Shown piece by piece: positions 1-7,261 of a stretch of DNA of 40,868 nt; position 1 is the stretch's first letter; the number at the start of each line of letters is the position of its first letter. A model generated the notes under the pieces. The model had not been told where the DNA came from. It worked only from the letters and a program-made list of their open reading frames with translations, and did not search any database. A program made the position numbers and the translations under genes. Location of the stretch: assembly GCA_002415855.1 (NCBI GenBank), contig DIAS01000011.1, forward strand, positions 1-40,868, in the 5' to 3' direction. Source of the stretch: Bacteroidales bacterium UBA5072. Its GTDB lineage: Bacteria; Bacteroidota; Bacteroidia; Bacteroidales; UBA10428.

Positions 1-27
1 TGATGGAAGATTCTGATGGAAGATTTA
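1..27. repeat. 13-bp direct duplication
   Basis: The motif TGATGGAAGATT occurs at 1-12 and again at 14-25, giving a two-unit direct repeat with a 13-bp period just beyond the stop codon of the nucleoside hydrolase. It sits at the edge of the window, so a longer array to the left cannot be excluded. No function is suggested. Confidence 0.5.
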
Positions 28-39
28 CGAATATTCAGT

Positions 40-1098
40 TTATTTTCCGGCAGTTTGGAGCAACAGTGAATCCAGCAATGCCTGCTCTCCCCCAAAACAG
101 ATCCTGACATTCGGCGTGCATCCTTTTGAGGAAACGATCTGCCCGGCAATTTCATCAACACCCTCCGTAATCTTCAAACACCTGTTCTCCCATTTTGTTC
201 CAATTTCCGGATGATGGAAGATCATGCAGGCGACCAGGTCCCATACCGGTACGCCTGCAGCGGTACCAGCTGTTTGAGGGGAATAGACATAGGAACTGAT
301 CCAGTTTTCCATCAGGGTGGACATGCTTTTGCCAATGGTATCACTGGCCAGTTGCATATACTGCTTCAGAAATCCATCTGTTAAAACCAGTGGATCCCTG
401 CCATGGAGGGCCGTAAGGTCAAGCGGGACCAGTACCAGGCGTGCGCCCGAATTGAATACAATGGCCGCTGCTTTCGCATCCACCCAAAGATTCCACCCGG
501 AAACACGATTATTAACTGCCGGCCATTCCTGGTATATGCCTCCCTCAACATCCACGGCACCATCGGAGACAAACACCTGGCTGATGGTTCCGGCAAGTTC
601 AGGATCGTCCAGGAATACCTGGGCCAGGCTGGTCATAGGCCCGAGCGCCAAGATGGTGAGGTTGTTTTTATTCTCACCTGCAATTTGCTTTATGAGCATT
701 ACAGCACTTTTATCAGAAGGTTTCAGGTGATGAGCCGGAAGTGCAAGTCCGAATGGCTTGTCCACCGGTGGCCTCCATTGTTCGGGGAAACCGTTGTCCC
801 CCTCCAGCGGTTTTCCTGTTCCCTTGGCGACAGGAATCTCAGGATGCCCTGTCAGATTGAGTATCCTGAGCACAATTTCAGCACCCGAATCCACGGTAGA
901 CACACCGTTTTCAATGGTAATGGCCTTGATATCAATATCAGGGCATGAAAGAAAGTATAAGATTGACATCATATCATCCACCGACATGTCCACATCGAGG
1001 ATGATGTTGCGTTTTGATTCCTTTTCGGGTTGGGATTTGCAGCCGGGAATAAAGACCGGCACAGTAAAAAGAAGTAAATAAAATACAGCCCTTTTCAT
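40..1098 (-). CDS. lipoprotein nucleoside hydrolase (IUNH family)
   Basis: Predicted inosine/uridine-preferring nucleoside hydrolase of 352 residues, which would cleave the N-glycosidic bond of ribonucleosides in nucleoside salvage. The start is placed at MKRAVFYLL because this gives a signal peptide ending in the lipobox FIPGC with Cys20; extending upstream would run into the tRNA gene. The calcium-binding family signature DxDxxxDD is visible as D35, D37, D41 and D42, and a late Asp occurs in VPVWD, as expected for the family. The lipobox places it at the periplasmic face of a membrane, unlike the cytosolic textbook enzymes. Substrate is unknown. It begins only 29 bases after the 3' end of tRNA-Leu on the same strand and may share its transcript. 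Confidence 0.85.
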   Translation of the reverse strand: MKRAVFYLLLFTVPVFIPGCKSQPEKESKRNIILDVDMSVDDMMSILYFLSCPDIDIKAITIENGVSTVDSGAEIVLRILNLTGHPEIPVAKGTGKPLEGDNGFPEQWRPPVDKPFGLALPAHHLKPSDKSAVMLIKQIAGENKNNLTILALGPMTSLAQVFLDDPELAGTISQVFVSDGAVDVEGGIYQEWPAVNNRVSGWNLWVDAKAAAIVFNSGARLVLVPLDLTALHGRDPLVLTDGFLKQYMQLASDTIGKSMSTLMENWISSYVYSPQTAGTAAGVPVWDLVACMIFHHPEIGTKWENRCLKITEGVDEIAGQIVSSKGCTPNVRICFGGEQALLDSLLLQTAGK

Positions 1099-1127
1099 AA
1101 GACGTATTCCATTTAACATAAATACAG

Positions 1128-1211
1128 TACCCGGAGCCGGAATCGAACCGGCAAGGGAAAAATCCCACTGGTTTTTGAGACCAGCGCGTCTACCTATTCC
1201 GCCATCCGGGC
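1128..1211 (-). tRNA. tRNA-Leu (anticodon CAA)
   Basis: Read on the minus strand, the gene starts GCCCGGATGG and ends CTCCGGGTA. The acceptor stem pairs GCCCGGA with TCCGGGT (a G-U at the first pair) and leaves A73, the leucine discriminator base. The anticodon arm is CTGGT-CTCAAAA-ACCAG, giving anticodon CAA. A long variable arm typical of class II tRNAs follows, then the T arm GCCGG-TTCGATT-CCGGC. The CCA tail is not encoded. Length is 84 nt. Confidence 0.95.
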
Positions 1212-1222
1212 GAATGGGATTG

Positions 1223-1253
1223 CGAAGATAAAGAAATGTTTTTGTTTGCACAA
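1223..1253 (-). promoter_or_regulatory. Bacteroidetes-type promoter for tRNA-Leu
   Basis: On the minus strand a TTG (1251-1253) is followed after exactly 20 bases by TATCTTCG (1223-1230), one mismatch from the Bacteroidetes -7 consensus TAnnTTTG. A start about seven bases downstream would lie just before the tRNA 5' end at 1211, which supports the call. Confidence 0.6.
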
Positions 1254-1275
1254 AATTATAGTGGGATTAGTTGTG

Positions 1276-1735
1276 ATGTTTTGGTATCGTTTGAGCCTGG
1301 CTCAGGATTTTTGTTACCGTTGTTTCAGCACTATTTATCCATTCTTGCAACAATTTCTTCAGCAGTGACTGTGATTGCCGTGAGATGGGTACCAATTTGT
1401 ACACGCTTTGTGATGAACAGCCTGCTCCCCGGGTATTCTGGCTGCCTGATAATGAATCAGGCTGGTACATCCTTCAGTTTTACAACCTTGTCTCTGGTGA
1501 ACTGCTGGGTCAGCTCAGCGGCGGCGATCCCAATAAATCCCGCTTAAAAGCATTTGATCTGATAACAAAGCAGGTGTATACGCCTATCCAAGGGTACAAT
1601 CCTTTCTGAAAGACTGTAGAGCAGATTGCCGTCTCACCCGACCAGGAAAAAATTGTTTATGTTCTAAGTTATTGTGATTATAATGATTGGGATAATGCAT
1701 TTGTTGAATTGCGAATGATAAGCATACATGATTAA
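1276..1735 (+). pseudogene. decayed small lipoprotein gene
   Basis: An ATG at 1276 reads MFWYRL, then a one-base frame change near 1293 continues into a lipoprotein-like leader (WLRIFVTVVSALFIHSC). The frame stays open through NLYTLCDEQPAPRVFWLPDN and QLSGGDPNKSRLKAF to a TGA at 1607-1609, then continues in the same frame through IAVSPDQEKIVYVLSYC to a TAA at 1733-1735. The SPDQEKIVYV segment resembles PD40/WD40-like propeller strands. One frameshift plus one in-frame stop in an otherwise protein-like reading argues for a dead gene. Alternatively only the ATG at 1385 is used and the 74-residue product is real. Family not recognised. Confidence 0.4.
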
Positions 1736-1761
1736 AATCCCTCCTTTTCATCGTAACTTTG
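1732..1761 (+). promoter_or_regulatory. orphan promoter candidate
   Basis: TAACTTTG at 1754-1761 is a perfect match to the Bacteroidetes -7 element TAnnTTTG. TTA at 1732-1734 lies 19 bases upstream, where TTG is expected. A transcript would start near 1768 and run about 390 nt before nrdJ, so it would either be a long nrdJ leader or an unannotated RNA. Confidence 0.35.
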
Positions 1762-2060
1762 CACCGGAGAGCATATAAAATAAGAAACTTCCGGAATAAA
1801 AAAAGCACCGGGTATCTGAATCAACACGTAAATAAACGCGCAATACGCTGTCCGGTGACAAGAACCTGATTTTTTCAACAAAAATAAATTCTGTATTCCG
1901 TTGATATCTTTTTCAAAAGTTTCATCGATAAATTCCGTTAGTTTTTTATACATTATAAGGGTGATCTGACCAGTTTAAAAGCAAACTGCAGTTTGTCAAT
2001 TCCTTATCTGGCCGGGTTAATAACTCTCCGGGAATGTTAATAAATACGAAGGAACTCCTT
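1736..2060. other. intergenic stretch without a supported gene
   Basis: No convincing coding region is seen here. It holds a plus-strand promoter candidate at 1732-1761 and a perfect 14-bp palindrome CAAACTGCAGTTTG at 1982-1995, which lacks a following T run and so is not a standard terminator. A 73-codon minus-strand frame (1732-1953) has no recognisable protein features and was not called. Confidence 0.4.
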
Positions 2061-2090
2061 TTGTCTAAGATGGTTACTGTTGCTAACTTG
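2061..2090 (+). promoter_or_regulatory. promoter candidate for nrdJ
   Basis: TTG at 2061-2063 and TAACTTG at 2084-2090 are separated by 20 bases, close to the TTG-(19-20)-TAnnTTTG consensus with one imperfection in the -7 box. A start near 2097 would give a leader of about 60 nt for the reductase gene at 2159. Confidence 0.4.
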
Positions 2091-2158
2091 CAGTACTATC
2101 AGAGATATGCCGGTGAATTTTTTATCGGTCAAATTTCCAACGATTTAATAACATACCC

Positions 2159-4768
2159 ATGCAGGCTGAAGATACCAAAATTAAGAAATCGACCCTTAAA
2201 CTTACCCAAAGTGATGAAGCAGTGAAAAAAGTTGCTACCCATAAGGACACTACTTACACGTATGAAGAGGCTTACCAGAGCACACTTGAGTATTTCAAGG
2301 GGGACGAACTGGCTGCCACCGTATGGGTCAACAAGTATGCCCTGAAGGATTCTTTCGGGAAAATCTATGAAAAGAGTCCCGAGCAGATGCACTGGCGTAT
2401 TGCCCATGAAATTCACCGTATCGAACAGAAATATCCCAATCCTATGCCCCTGATAGAAATCCATTCGCTCCTGAAGGATTTCCGTTATATTGTACCGCAG
2501 GGCAGTCCGATGACGGGTATTGGCAACCACTTCCAGATCGCCTCTTTGTCCAATTGCTTTGTCATTGGCAATCCCGGCCCTTCAGATTCCTACGGCGGTA
2601 TCATGAAGATTGACCAGGAACAGGTACAGCTGATGAAGCGCCGTGGTGGTGTGGGTCATGACCTGTCTCATATCCGCCCGAAAGGTACTCCCGTGCTGAA
2701 CAGCGCCCTTACCTCTACCGGTGTGGTACCTTTCATGGAAAGGTATTCCAATTCCACCCGCGAAGTAGCCCAGGATGGCAGGCGCGGAGCACTTATGCTG
2801 AGTATCTCGATCAAACATCCCGACTCTGAAAAATTCATTGATGCCAAGCTCGAAAAGGGGAAGGTCACAGGGGCCAACATTTCGGTCCGGATCAACGATG
2901 AATTCATGAAAGCGGTTGTGAACAATGAGACCTATGTGCAACATTACCCGGTGGATTCTGATAAGCCTGTATTCAGCAGGGAGATCGAAGCCCGCAAGCT
3001 GTGGGAAAAGATTGTACACAATGCATGGAAATCGGCCGAACCCGGTATTCTCTTCTGGGACACCATCATCCGTGAATCAGTGCCGGATTGCTACGCCGAT
3101 CTTGGTTATCGCACCGTTTCCACCAACCCTTGCGGAGAAATTCCGCTTTGCCCCTATGATTCATGCAGGCTGTTGGCAATCAATCTTTACAGCTATGTAA
3201 ACCAGCCCTTCACCCGGGATGCTGTTTTTGATTTCGAAAAGTTCAAAAAACATGTTCATTATGCCCAGCGGATGATGGATGATATCATCGACCTGGAGTT
3301 GGAAAAGATAGATGCCATTCTTGATAAAATAAACAAAGACCCCGAAGATCCCGAACTGAAAAGGGTTGAAAAGAAGCTTTGGGAAAATATCCGGGTAAAG
3401 GCCGAAGAAGGCCGCCGTACCGGTATCGGCATTACCGCTGAGGGTGATATGCTTGCCGGCCTTGGATTGCGTTATGGTAGCGATGATGCCATCGACTTTT
3501 CAGTAGAAGTGCAGAAAACCCTTGCCATTGAAGCCTACCGTTCATCTGTTGAAGTAGCCAGGGAACGCGGTCCCTTTACCATTTACGATGCCCACCTCGA
3601 AAAGGACAACCCTTTTATCCTGCGTCTGAAAGCAGAGGATGAGCAAATGTACCGCGATATGGTGAAATACGGACGCAGGAACATTGCCCTGCTGACAATC
3701 GCCCCCACGGGAACTACAAGCCTGATGACACAAACCACTTCGGGGATCGAGCCTGTATTCCTGCCTGTATATAAACGTCGCAGAAAAGTTAATCCGAATG
3801 ACGCCAATACCAATATCACCTTTACCGATGAGGTTGGTGATAAATGGGAAGAATTCAATGTTTTCCACCATAAATTCCTCACCTGGCTCGAAGTAAACGG
3901 CTACAACGTGGAAGAGGTAAAGCAATACCCCGATGACAAGCTCCAGGAGATTGTTGCCCATTCCCCTTATTACAAAGCTACCTCCAACGATGTGGATTGG
4001 ATGAACAAGGTGCGGATGCAGGGCGAAGTTCAGAAATGGGTCGACCATTCCATCAGTGTCACCATTAATCTGCCCAGCCACGCATCGGAAGAGCTTGTCG
4101 GTCAGTTGTACATCACAGCCTGGCAGAGTGGTTGTAAGGGTGTTACCGTGTACCGTGACGGCTCACGTTCAGGTGTGCTGCTGAACAACAAAGAAAAGGA
4201 GGGCGATGAAAACGAAGGTGTGCGCTTTAAAAGACCCCGGGTGCTGGATGCCGAAATAATCCGTTTCAACAACAACGAAGAAAAATGGATAGCCTTTATC
4301 GGGCTTAAGGATAACAAACCTTATGAGATCTTCACAGGTATAGTGGACGATGAAATGTTCCCCATTCCGAAATCCATTAACAAAGGTAAAATCATAAAAA
4401 ACCGGGATGAACACGGCAAGTCCCGCTATGACTTCCAATATACCGATAAATACGGTTACAACAACACCATGGGCGGATTATCCCATATGTTTAACAAGGA
4501 ATACTGGAATTATGCCAAGCTCTTCTCCAGTGTGTTACGCCATGGCATGCCAATTCCCGACGTGGTTAACCTGATTGCCTCCCTGCAACTTGATAGCGAT
4601 ACGATTAATACTTGGAAAAATGGTGTTGAAAGGGCTTTAAAGAAGTACATCCCCAATGACACCAAGGCCAAAAGAGGGAAAACCTGTTCCGAATGCGGAT
4701 CAGATAACCTGATTTACCAGGAAGGTTGCCTGGTGTGTAGGTCATGCGGATCATCGAAATGCGGATGA
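2159..4768 (+). CDS. nrdJ: adenosylcobalamin-dependent ribonucleotide reductase (class II)
   Basis: An 869-residue class II ribonucleoside-diphosphate reductase that makes deoxyribonucleotides using a cobalamin-derived radical, independently of oxygen. The class signature STNPCGEIPL at 321-330 supplies the thiyl-radical Cys325 and the neighbouring Glu327. Cys133 (SNCF) and Cys336 (SCRLLAINL) are good candidates for the redox pair that reduces the substrate. The C-terminus carries CSEC and CLVCRSCGSSKC, a zinc-ribbon-like tail common in this NrdJ type and thought to pass electrons to the active site. No Shine-Dalgarno is seen, as usual in this phylum. No cobalamin riboswitch was recognised in the leader. 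It is monocistronic and ends at a strong terminator. Confidence 0.95.
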   Translation: MQAEDTKIKKSTLKLTQSDEAVKKVATHKDTTYTYEEAYQSTLEYFKGDELAATVWVNKYALKDSFGKIYEKSPEQMHWRIAHEIHRIEQKYPNPMPLIEIHSLLKDFRYIVPQGSPMTGIGNHFQIASLSNCFVIGNPGPSDSYGGIMKIDQEQVQLMKRRGGVGHDLSHIRPKGTPVLNSALTSTGVVPFMERYSNSTREVAQDGRRGALMLSISIKHPDSEKFIDAKLEKGKVTGANISVRINDEFMKAVVNNETYVQHYPVDSDKPVFSREIEARKLWEKIVHNAWKSAEPGILFWDTIIRESVPDCYADLGYRTVSTNPCGEIPLCPYDSCRLLAINLYSYVNQPFTRDAVFDFEKFKKHVHYAQRMMDDIIDLELEKIDAILDKINKDPEDPELKRVEKKLWENIRVKAEEGRRTGIGITAEGDMLAGLGLRYGSDDAIDFSVEVQKTLAIEAYRSSVEVARERGPFTIYDAHLEKDNPFILRLKAEDEQMYRDMVKYGRRNIALLTIAPTGTTSLMTQTTSGIEPVFLPVYKRRRKVNPNDANTNITFTDEVGDKWEEFNVFHHKFLTWLEVNGYNVEEVKQYPDDKLQEIVAHSPYYKATSNDVDWMNKVRMQGEVQKWVDHSISVTINLPSHASEELVGQLYITAWQSGCKGVTVYRDGSRSGVLLNNKEKEGDENEGVRFKRPRVLDAEIIRFNNNEEKWIAFIGLKDNKPYEIFTGIVDDEMFPIPKSINKGKIIKNRDEHGKSRYDFQYTDKYGYNNTMGGLSHMFNKEYWNYAKLFSSVLRHGMPIPDVVNLIASLQLDSDTINTWKNGVERALKKYIPNDTKAKRGKTCSECGSDNLIYQEGCLVCRSCGSSKCG

Positions 4769-4783
4769 TCAGGGATATTCAGT

Positions 4784-4816
4784 AAAAAAGCCGGTGTTTG
4801 AAGCGCCGGCTTTTTT
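4784..4816. terminator. bidirectional rho-independent terminator
   Basis: GCCGG (4790-4794) pairs with CCGGC (4806-4810), extended inward by two or three more pairs including G-U. The stem is flanked by six A residues on the left (4784-4789) and six T residues on the right (4811-4816), so it can act on both strands. It lies between the convergent nrdJ and EF-G-like genes. Confidence 0.85.
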
Positions 4817-4821
4817 ATTCA

Positions 4822-4892
4822 CTTCGACTCCGCTCAGTGTGACTTACGTGTCGCTCAGTGTGACTTGCGTGTCAGGCTGAGCGTAGTCGAAG
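4822..4892. repeat. long palindromic intergenic repeat with internal tandem duplication
   Basis: The left arm (4822-4843, starting CTTCGACTCCGCTCAG) and right arm (4871-4892, ending GCGTAGTCGAAG) are reverse complements with three mismatches over 22 bases. Between and overlapping them is a 21-bp unit, CGCTCAGTGTGACTT(A/G)CGTGT, repeated in tandem at 4831-4851 and 4852-4872 with a single difference. This resembles REP-like palindromes seen between genes in Bacteroidetes. It is expected to fold as a cruciform or hairpin. Confidence 0.7.
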
Positions 4893-4904
4893 CCTTTTAA
4901 TTTA

Positions 4905-7055
4905 TTACTCTTCCTTTTCTTCTGCTTCGTAAGCTTTTAGTAATTCTTCCTGAATATTGCCCGGGACCGGTTCATATTCGAGGAATTTCATGGAATACAT
5001 GGCCCGACCACCTGTAAGGGAGCTGAGTGCGGTAGAATATTTATTCATTTCAGCCAGGGGAACCTTGGCGGTGATTTTCTGGAACCCCATCTCGGAGGAC
5101 ATTCCCTGCACTATGGCACGCCTGCCCTGCAGGTCGCTCATTACATCACCCATTCTGTCGCCCGGGACCAGCACATCAACCTGGTACATGGGCTCAAGGA
5201 TCTTGGGAGCGGCTTTTTTGAAAGCCAGACTGAAAGCATTGCGTCCGGCAAGCTTAAAGGATATTTCATTGGAATCCACCGGGTGCATCTTGCCATCGTA
5301 AACATAAACACGGATGTCACGGGCATAGGAACCGGTGAGCGGTCCTGTTTCTATCTTTTCCATAAGTCCCTTGAGAATAGCAGGCAGGAATCTTGCATCA
5401 ATCGATCCCCCGACAATACAATTGTAAAATACCAGTTTACCACCCCAGGCCAATGGAATCTCTTCCTTATCCCGAATGGACATTTTCTGGTCCTTCCCCT
5501 CGATCTTGAACATTTCTGTGTCGGGTGTCCCTTCCTTGTGTGGCTCAATCACGAGGTGCACCTCACCAAACTGCCCTGCTCCGCCTGATTGTTTTTTATG
5601 TCGGTAATCTGCCTGTGCATATTTCGTGATCGTTTCACGGTAAGGAATTTTCGGGGCAACAAATTCGGTACCTATTTTAAATATGTTGTCGAGGTGCCAC
5701 TTGAGAATATTCAGGTGATACTCGCCCTGCCCTGATAAGATAATCTGCTTAAGCTCTTTGGAGTACTCTATCTGAATGGTGGGGTCCTCAAAGTTCATCC
5801 TTTGTAATGCTTCACCAAGCTTTTCCTCGTCGCCTTCACTCAGCGTTCTTATAGCAGTGCGGTATTTGGGCTCGGGGAACTCGATAGCGGGGAATTTAAG
5901 GCTGGTATCTAGGGATAATGTTTGATTGGTTCTTGTGGCTTTCAGTTTTACAGTAGCGCCCAGATCACCGGCAAGCATATTCGGTACCTTGGTCCTGTTT
6001 TTACCGGCTACTGCAAAAATCTGAGCAATCCTCTCCTTGTTCTGCGTGGTGTTGTTGGTAAGGTCAATACCTTCCTTGATCTCGCCGGCCATTACCTTGA
6101 AATAGTTGATCTCACCAATGTGGGTTTCAACAGCTGATTTGTAAACAAATAAGGTAGCCTGACCTGCCGGATCACATTTGACTTCCTTGGTTCCTGCCTT
6201 GGGTGCAGGCATATCATTAGGACTCGGTGCCACCTGGGCAATAAACTCCATCAACCTGCTTACCCCGATGTTTTTCTTGGCAGAAACACAGAATACCGGG
6301 AAAAGTCCCCGCTGTATCAGACCGGTCTTGATTCCCTTCTGCAGTTCCTCGGGTGAGAGGGTATCATTGGCAAAAAACTGTTCCATCAGTGATTCATCAC
6401 TCTCTGCGGCCCTTTCAATAAGCGCGGCATGCAGTTCATCTGCCTGATCTTTCTGATCAGCCGGTATATCGAGAATCTGCGGCTTGCCCCCCTCTTTGGG
6501 ATATTTGTAAAGTTTCATGGCAATCACGTCAATGATCGAATCAAAGCTGCTGCCTGTATTAACCGGGTACTGGATCACAACTGCGTGATTGCCGAATCTT
6601 TCCCTGATCGATTCAATGGTCTTCTCCCAATTACCCTTTTCATGGTCCACCTGGTTTACCACGAAGATTATTGACTTGTTGGCTTTGGCTACATACCTGC
6701 CATGAATCTCAGCACCGACCTCAATGCCGTTTTGGGCATTAACAACCATAAGTGCAGTATCGGTAACAGTAAGTGCCGAGATTATTCCGTTTACGAAATC
6801 ATCAAGGCCCGGAGCATCAATAAGGTTTATTTTATGATCGTTGTAAAGTGTATACAGCAAAGATGAAAAGACAGAACACGTGTTGTTCTGCTCAATTTCC
6901 TTGAAATCTGATACGGTATTCTTGCTTTCGACGTCACCCCGCCTCTCGATAACGCCGCCCTCAAAAAGCATGGCTTCTGCGAGGGTGGTTTTGCCCGACC
7001 CTGAATTACCAACAATTACCAGGTTTTTAATCTGACCAGTTGAATATGTCTTCAT
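4905..7055 (-). CDS. elongation factor G paralogue (EF-G2 type) with altered GTPase motifs
   Basis: A 716-residue EF-G-like protein with the full EF-G architecture: G domain (1-280), domain II, domain III, domain IV (QSGGAGQFGEVHL) and domain V (YQVDVLVPGDRMGDVMSDLQ). The G motifs are atypical. The P loop is GNSGSGKT (16-23). The switch I RGITI motif is replaced by NNTCSV (57-62). Switch II is DAPGLDDF (80-87), where the catalytic His of DTPGHVDF is Leu84. NKxD is NQVD (134-137). This matches the second EF-G of Bacteroides, reported to support translation in starvation without GTP hydrolysis. The role here is inferred by similarity. A strong promoter lies upstream, so it is probably monocistronic. 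The canonical fusA must be elsewhere. Confidence 0.88.
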   Translation of the reverse strand: MKTYSTGQIKNLVIVGNSGSGKTTLAEAMLFEGGVIERRGDVESKNTVSDFKEIEQNNTCSVFSSLLYTLYNDHKINLIDAPGLDDFVNGIISALTVTDTALMVVNAQNGIEVGAEIHGRYVAKANKSIIFVVNQVDHEKGNWEKTIESIRERFGNHAVVIQYPVNTGSSFDSIIDVIAMKLYKYPKEGGKPQILDIPADQKDQADELHAALIERAAESDESLMEQFFANDTLSPEELQKGIKTGLIQRGLFPVFCVSAKKNIGVSRLMEFIAQVAPSPNDMPAPKAGTKEVKCDPAGQATLFVYKSAVETHIGEINYFKVMAGEIKEGIDLTNNTTQNKERIAQIFAVAGKNRTKVPNMLAGDLGATVKLKATRTNQTLSLDTSLKFPAIEFPEPKYRTAIRTLSEGDEEKLGEALQRMNFEDPTIQIEYSKELKQIILSGQGEYHLNILKWHLDNIFKIGTEFVAPKIPYRETITKYAQADYRHKKQSGGAGQFGEVHLVIEPHKEGTPDTEMFKIEGKDQKMSIRDKEEIPLAWGGKLVFYNCIVGGSIDARFLPAILKGLMEKIETGPLTGSYARDIRVYVYDGKMHPVDSNEISFKLAGRNAFSLAFKKAAPKILEPMYQVDVLVPGDRMGDVMSDLQGRRAIVQGMSSEMGFQKITAKVPLAEMNKYSTALSSLTGGRAMYSMKFLEYEPVPGNIQEELLKAYEAEEKEE

Positions 7056-7110
7056 TGCTTAAGTTATTTACTATTATTACCTTATTGTATGCCCTTCGGC
7101 AAGAGAACTG

Positions 7111-7140
7111 CAAAAATAACAAAAATTTGCTAGGAAGCAA
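7111..7140 (-). promoter_or_regulatory. promoter of the EF-G paralogue
   Basis: On the minus strand TTG (7138-7140) is followed after 19 bases by TATTTTTG (7111-7118), a perfect TAnnTTTG box. The predicted start is near 7104, leaving a leader of roughly 48 nt. This is the best promoter match in the window. Confidence 0.7.
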
Positions 7141-7194
7141 GAAGTATCCGGGATTTCATGGGCCCGGGCAACCTGCTATTTATCATGTTATTGT

Positions 7195-7226
7195 AAAAAA
7201 AAGAGGGCACTTGAGCGCCCTCTTTT
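7195..7226 (-). terminator. rho-independent terminator of the outer-membrane receptor gene
   Basis: AAAAGAGGGC (7199-7208) and GCCCTCTTTT (7217-7226) form a 10-bp stem with an 8-nt loop. On the minus strand the hairpin is followed by a run of eight U residues. It lies 36 bases past the stop codon of the gene ending at 7262. Confidence 0.85.
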
Positions 7227-7261
7227 GGTTACCTTGTACTAAACTGTCTAACGCCGTCATG

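Noticed and set aside
1732..1953. 73-codon minus-strand frame
   Set aside because: No recognisable signature or ribosome-binding site; it overlaps the 3' end of the decayed plus-strand gene and a plus-strand promoter box.
1960..2158. Possible cobalamin riboswitch before nrdJ
   Set aside because: No B12-box-like GCCACTG and no matching long helix were found, so a riboswitch is not supported.
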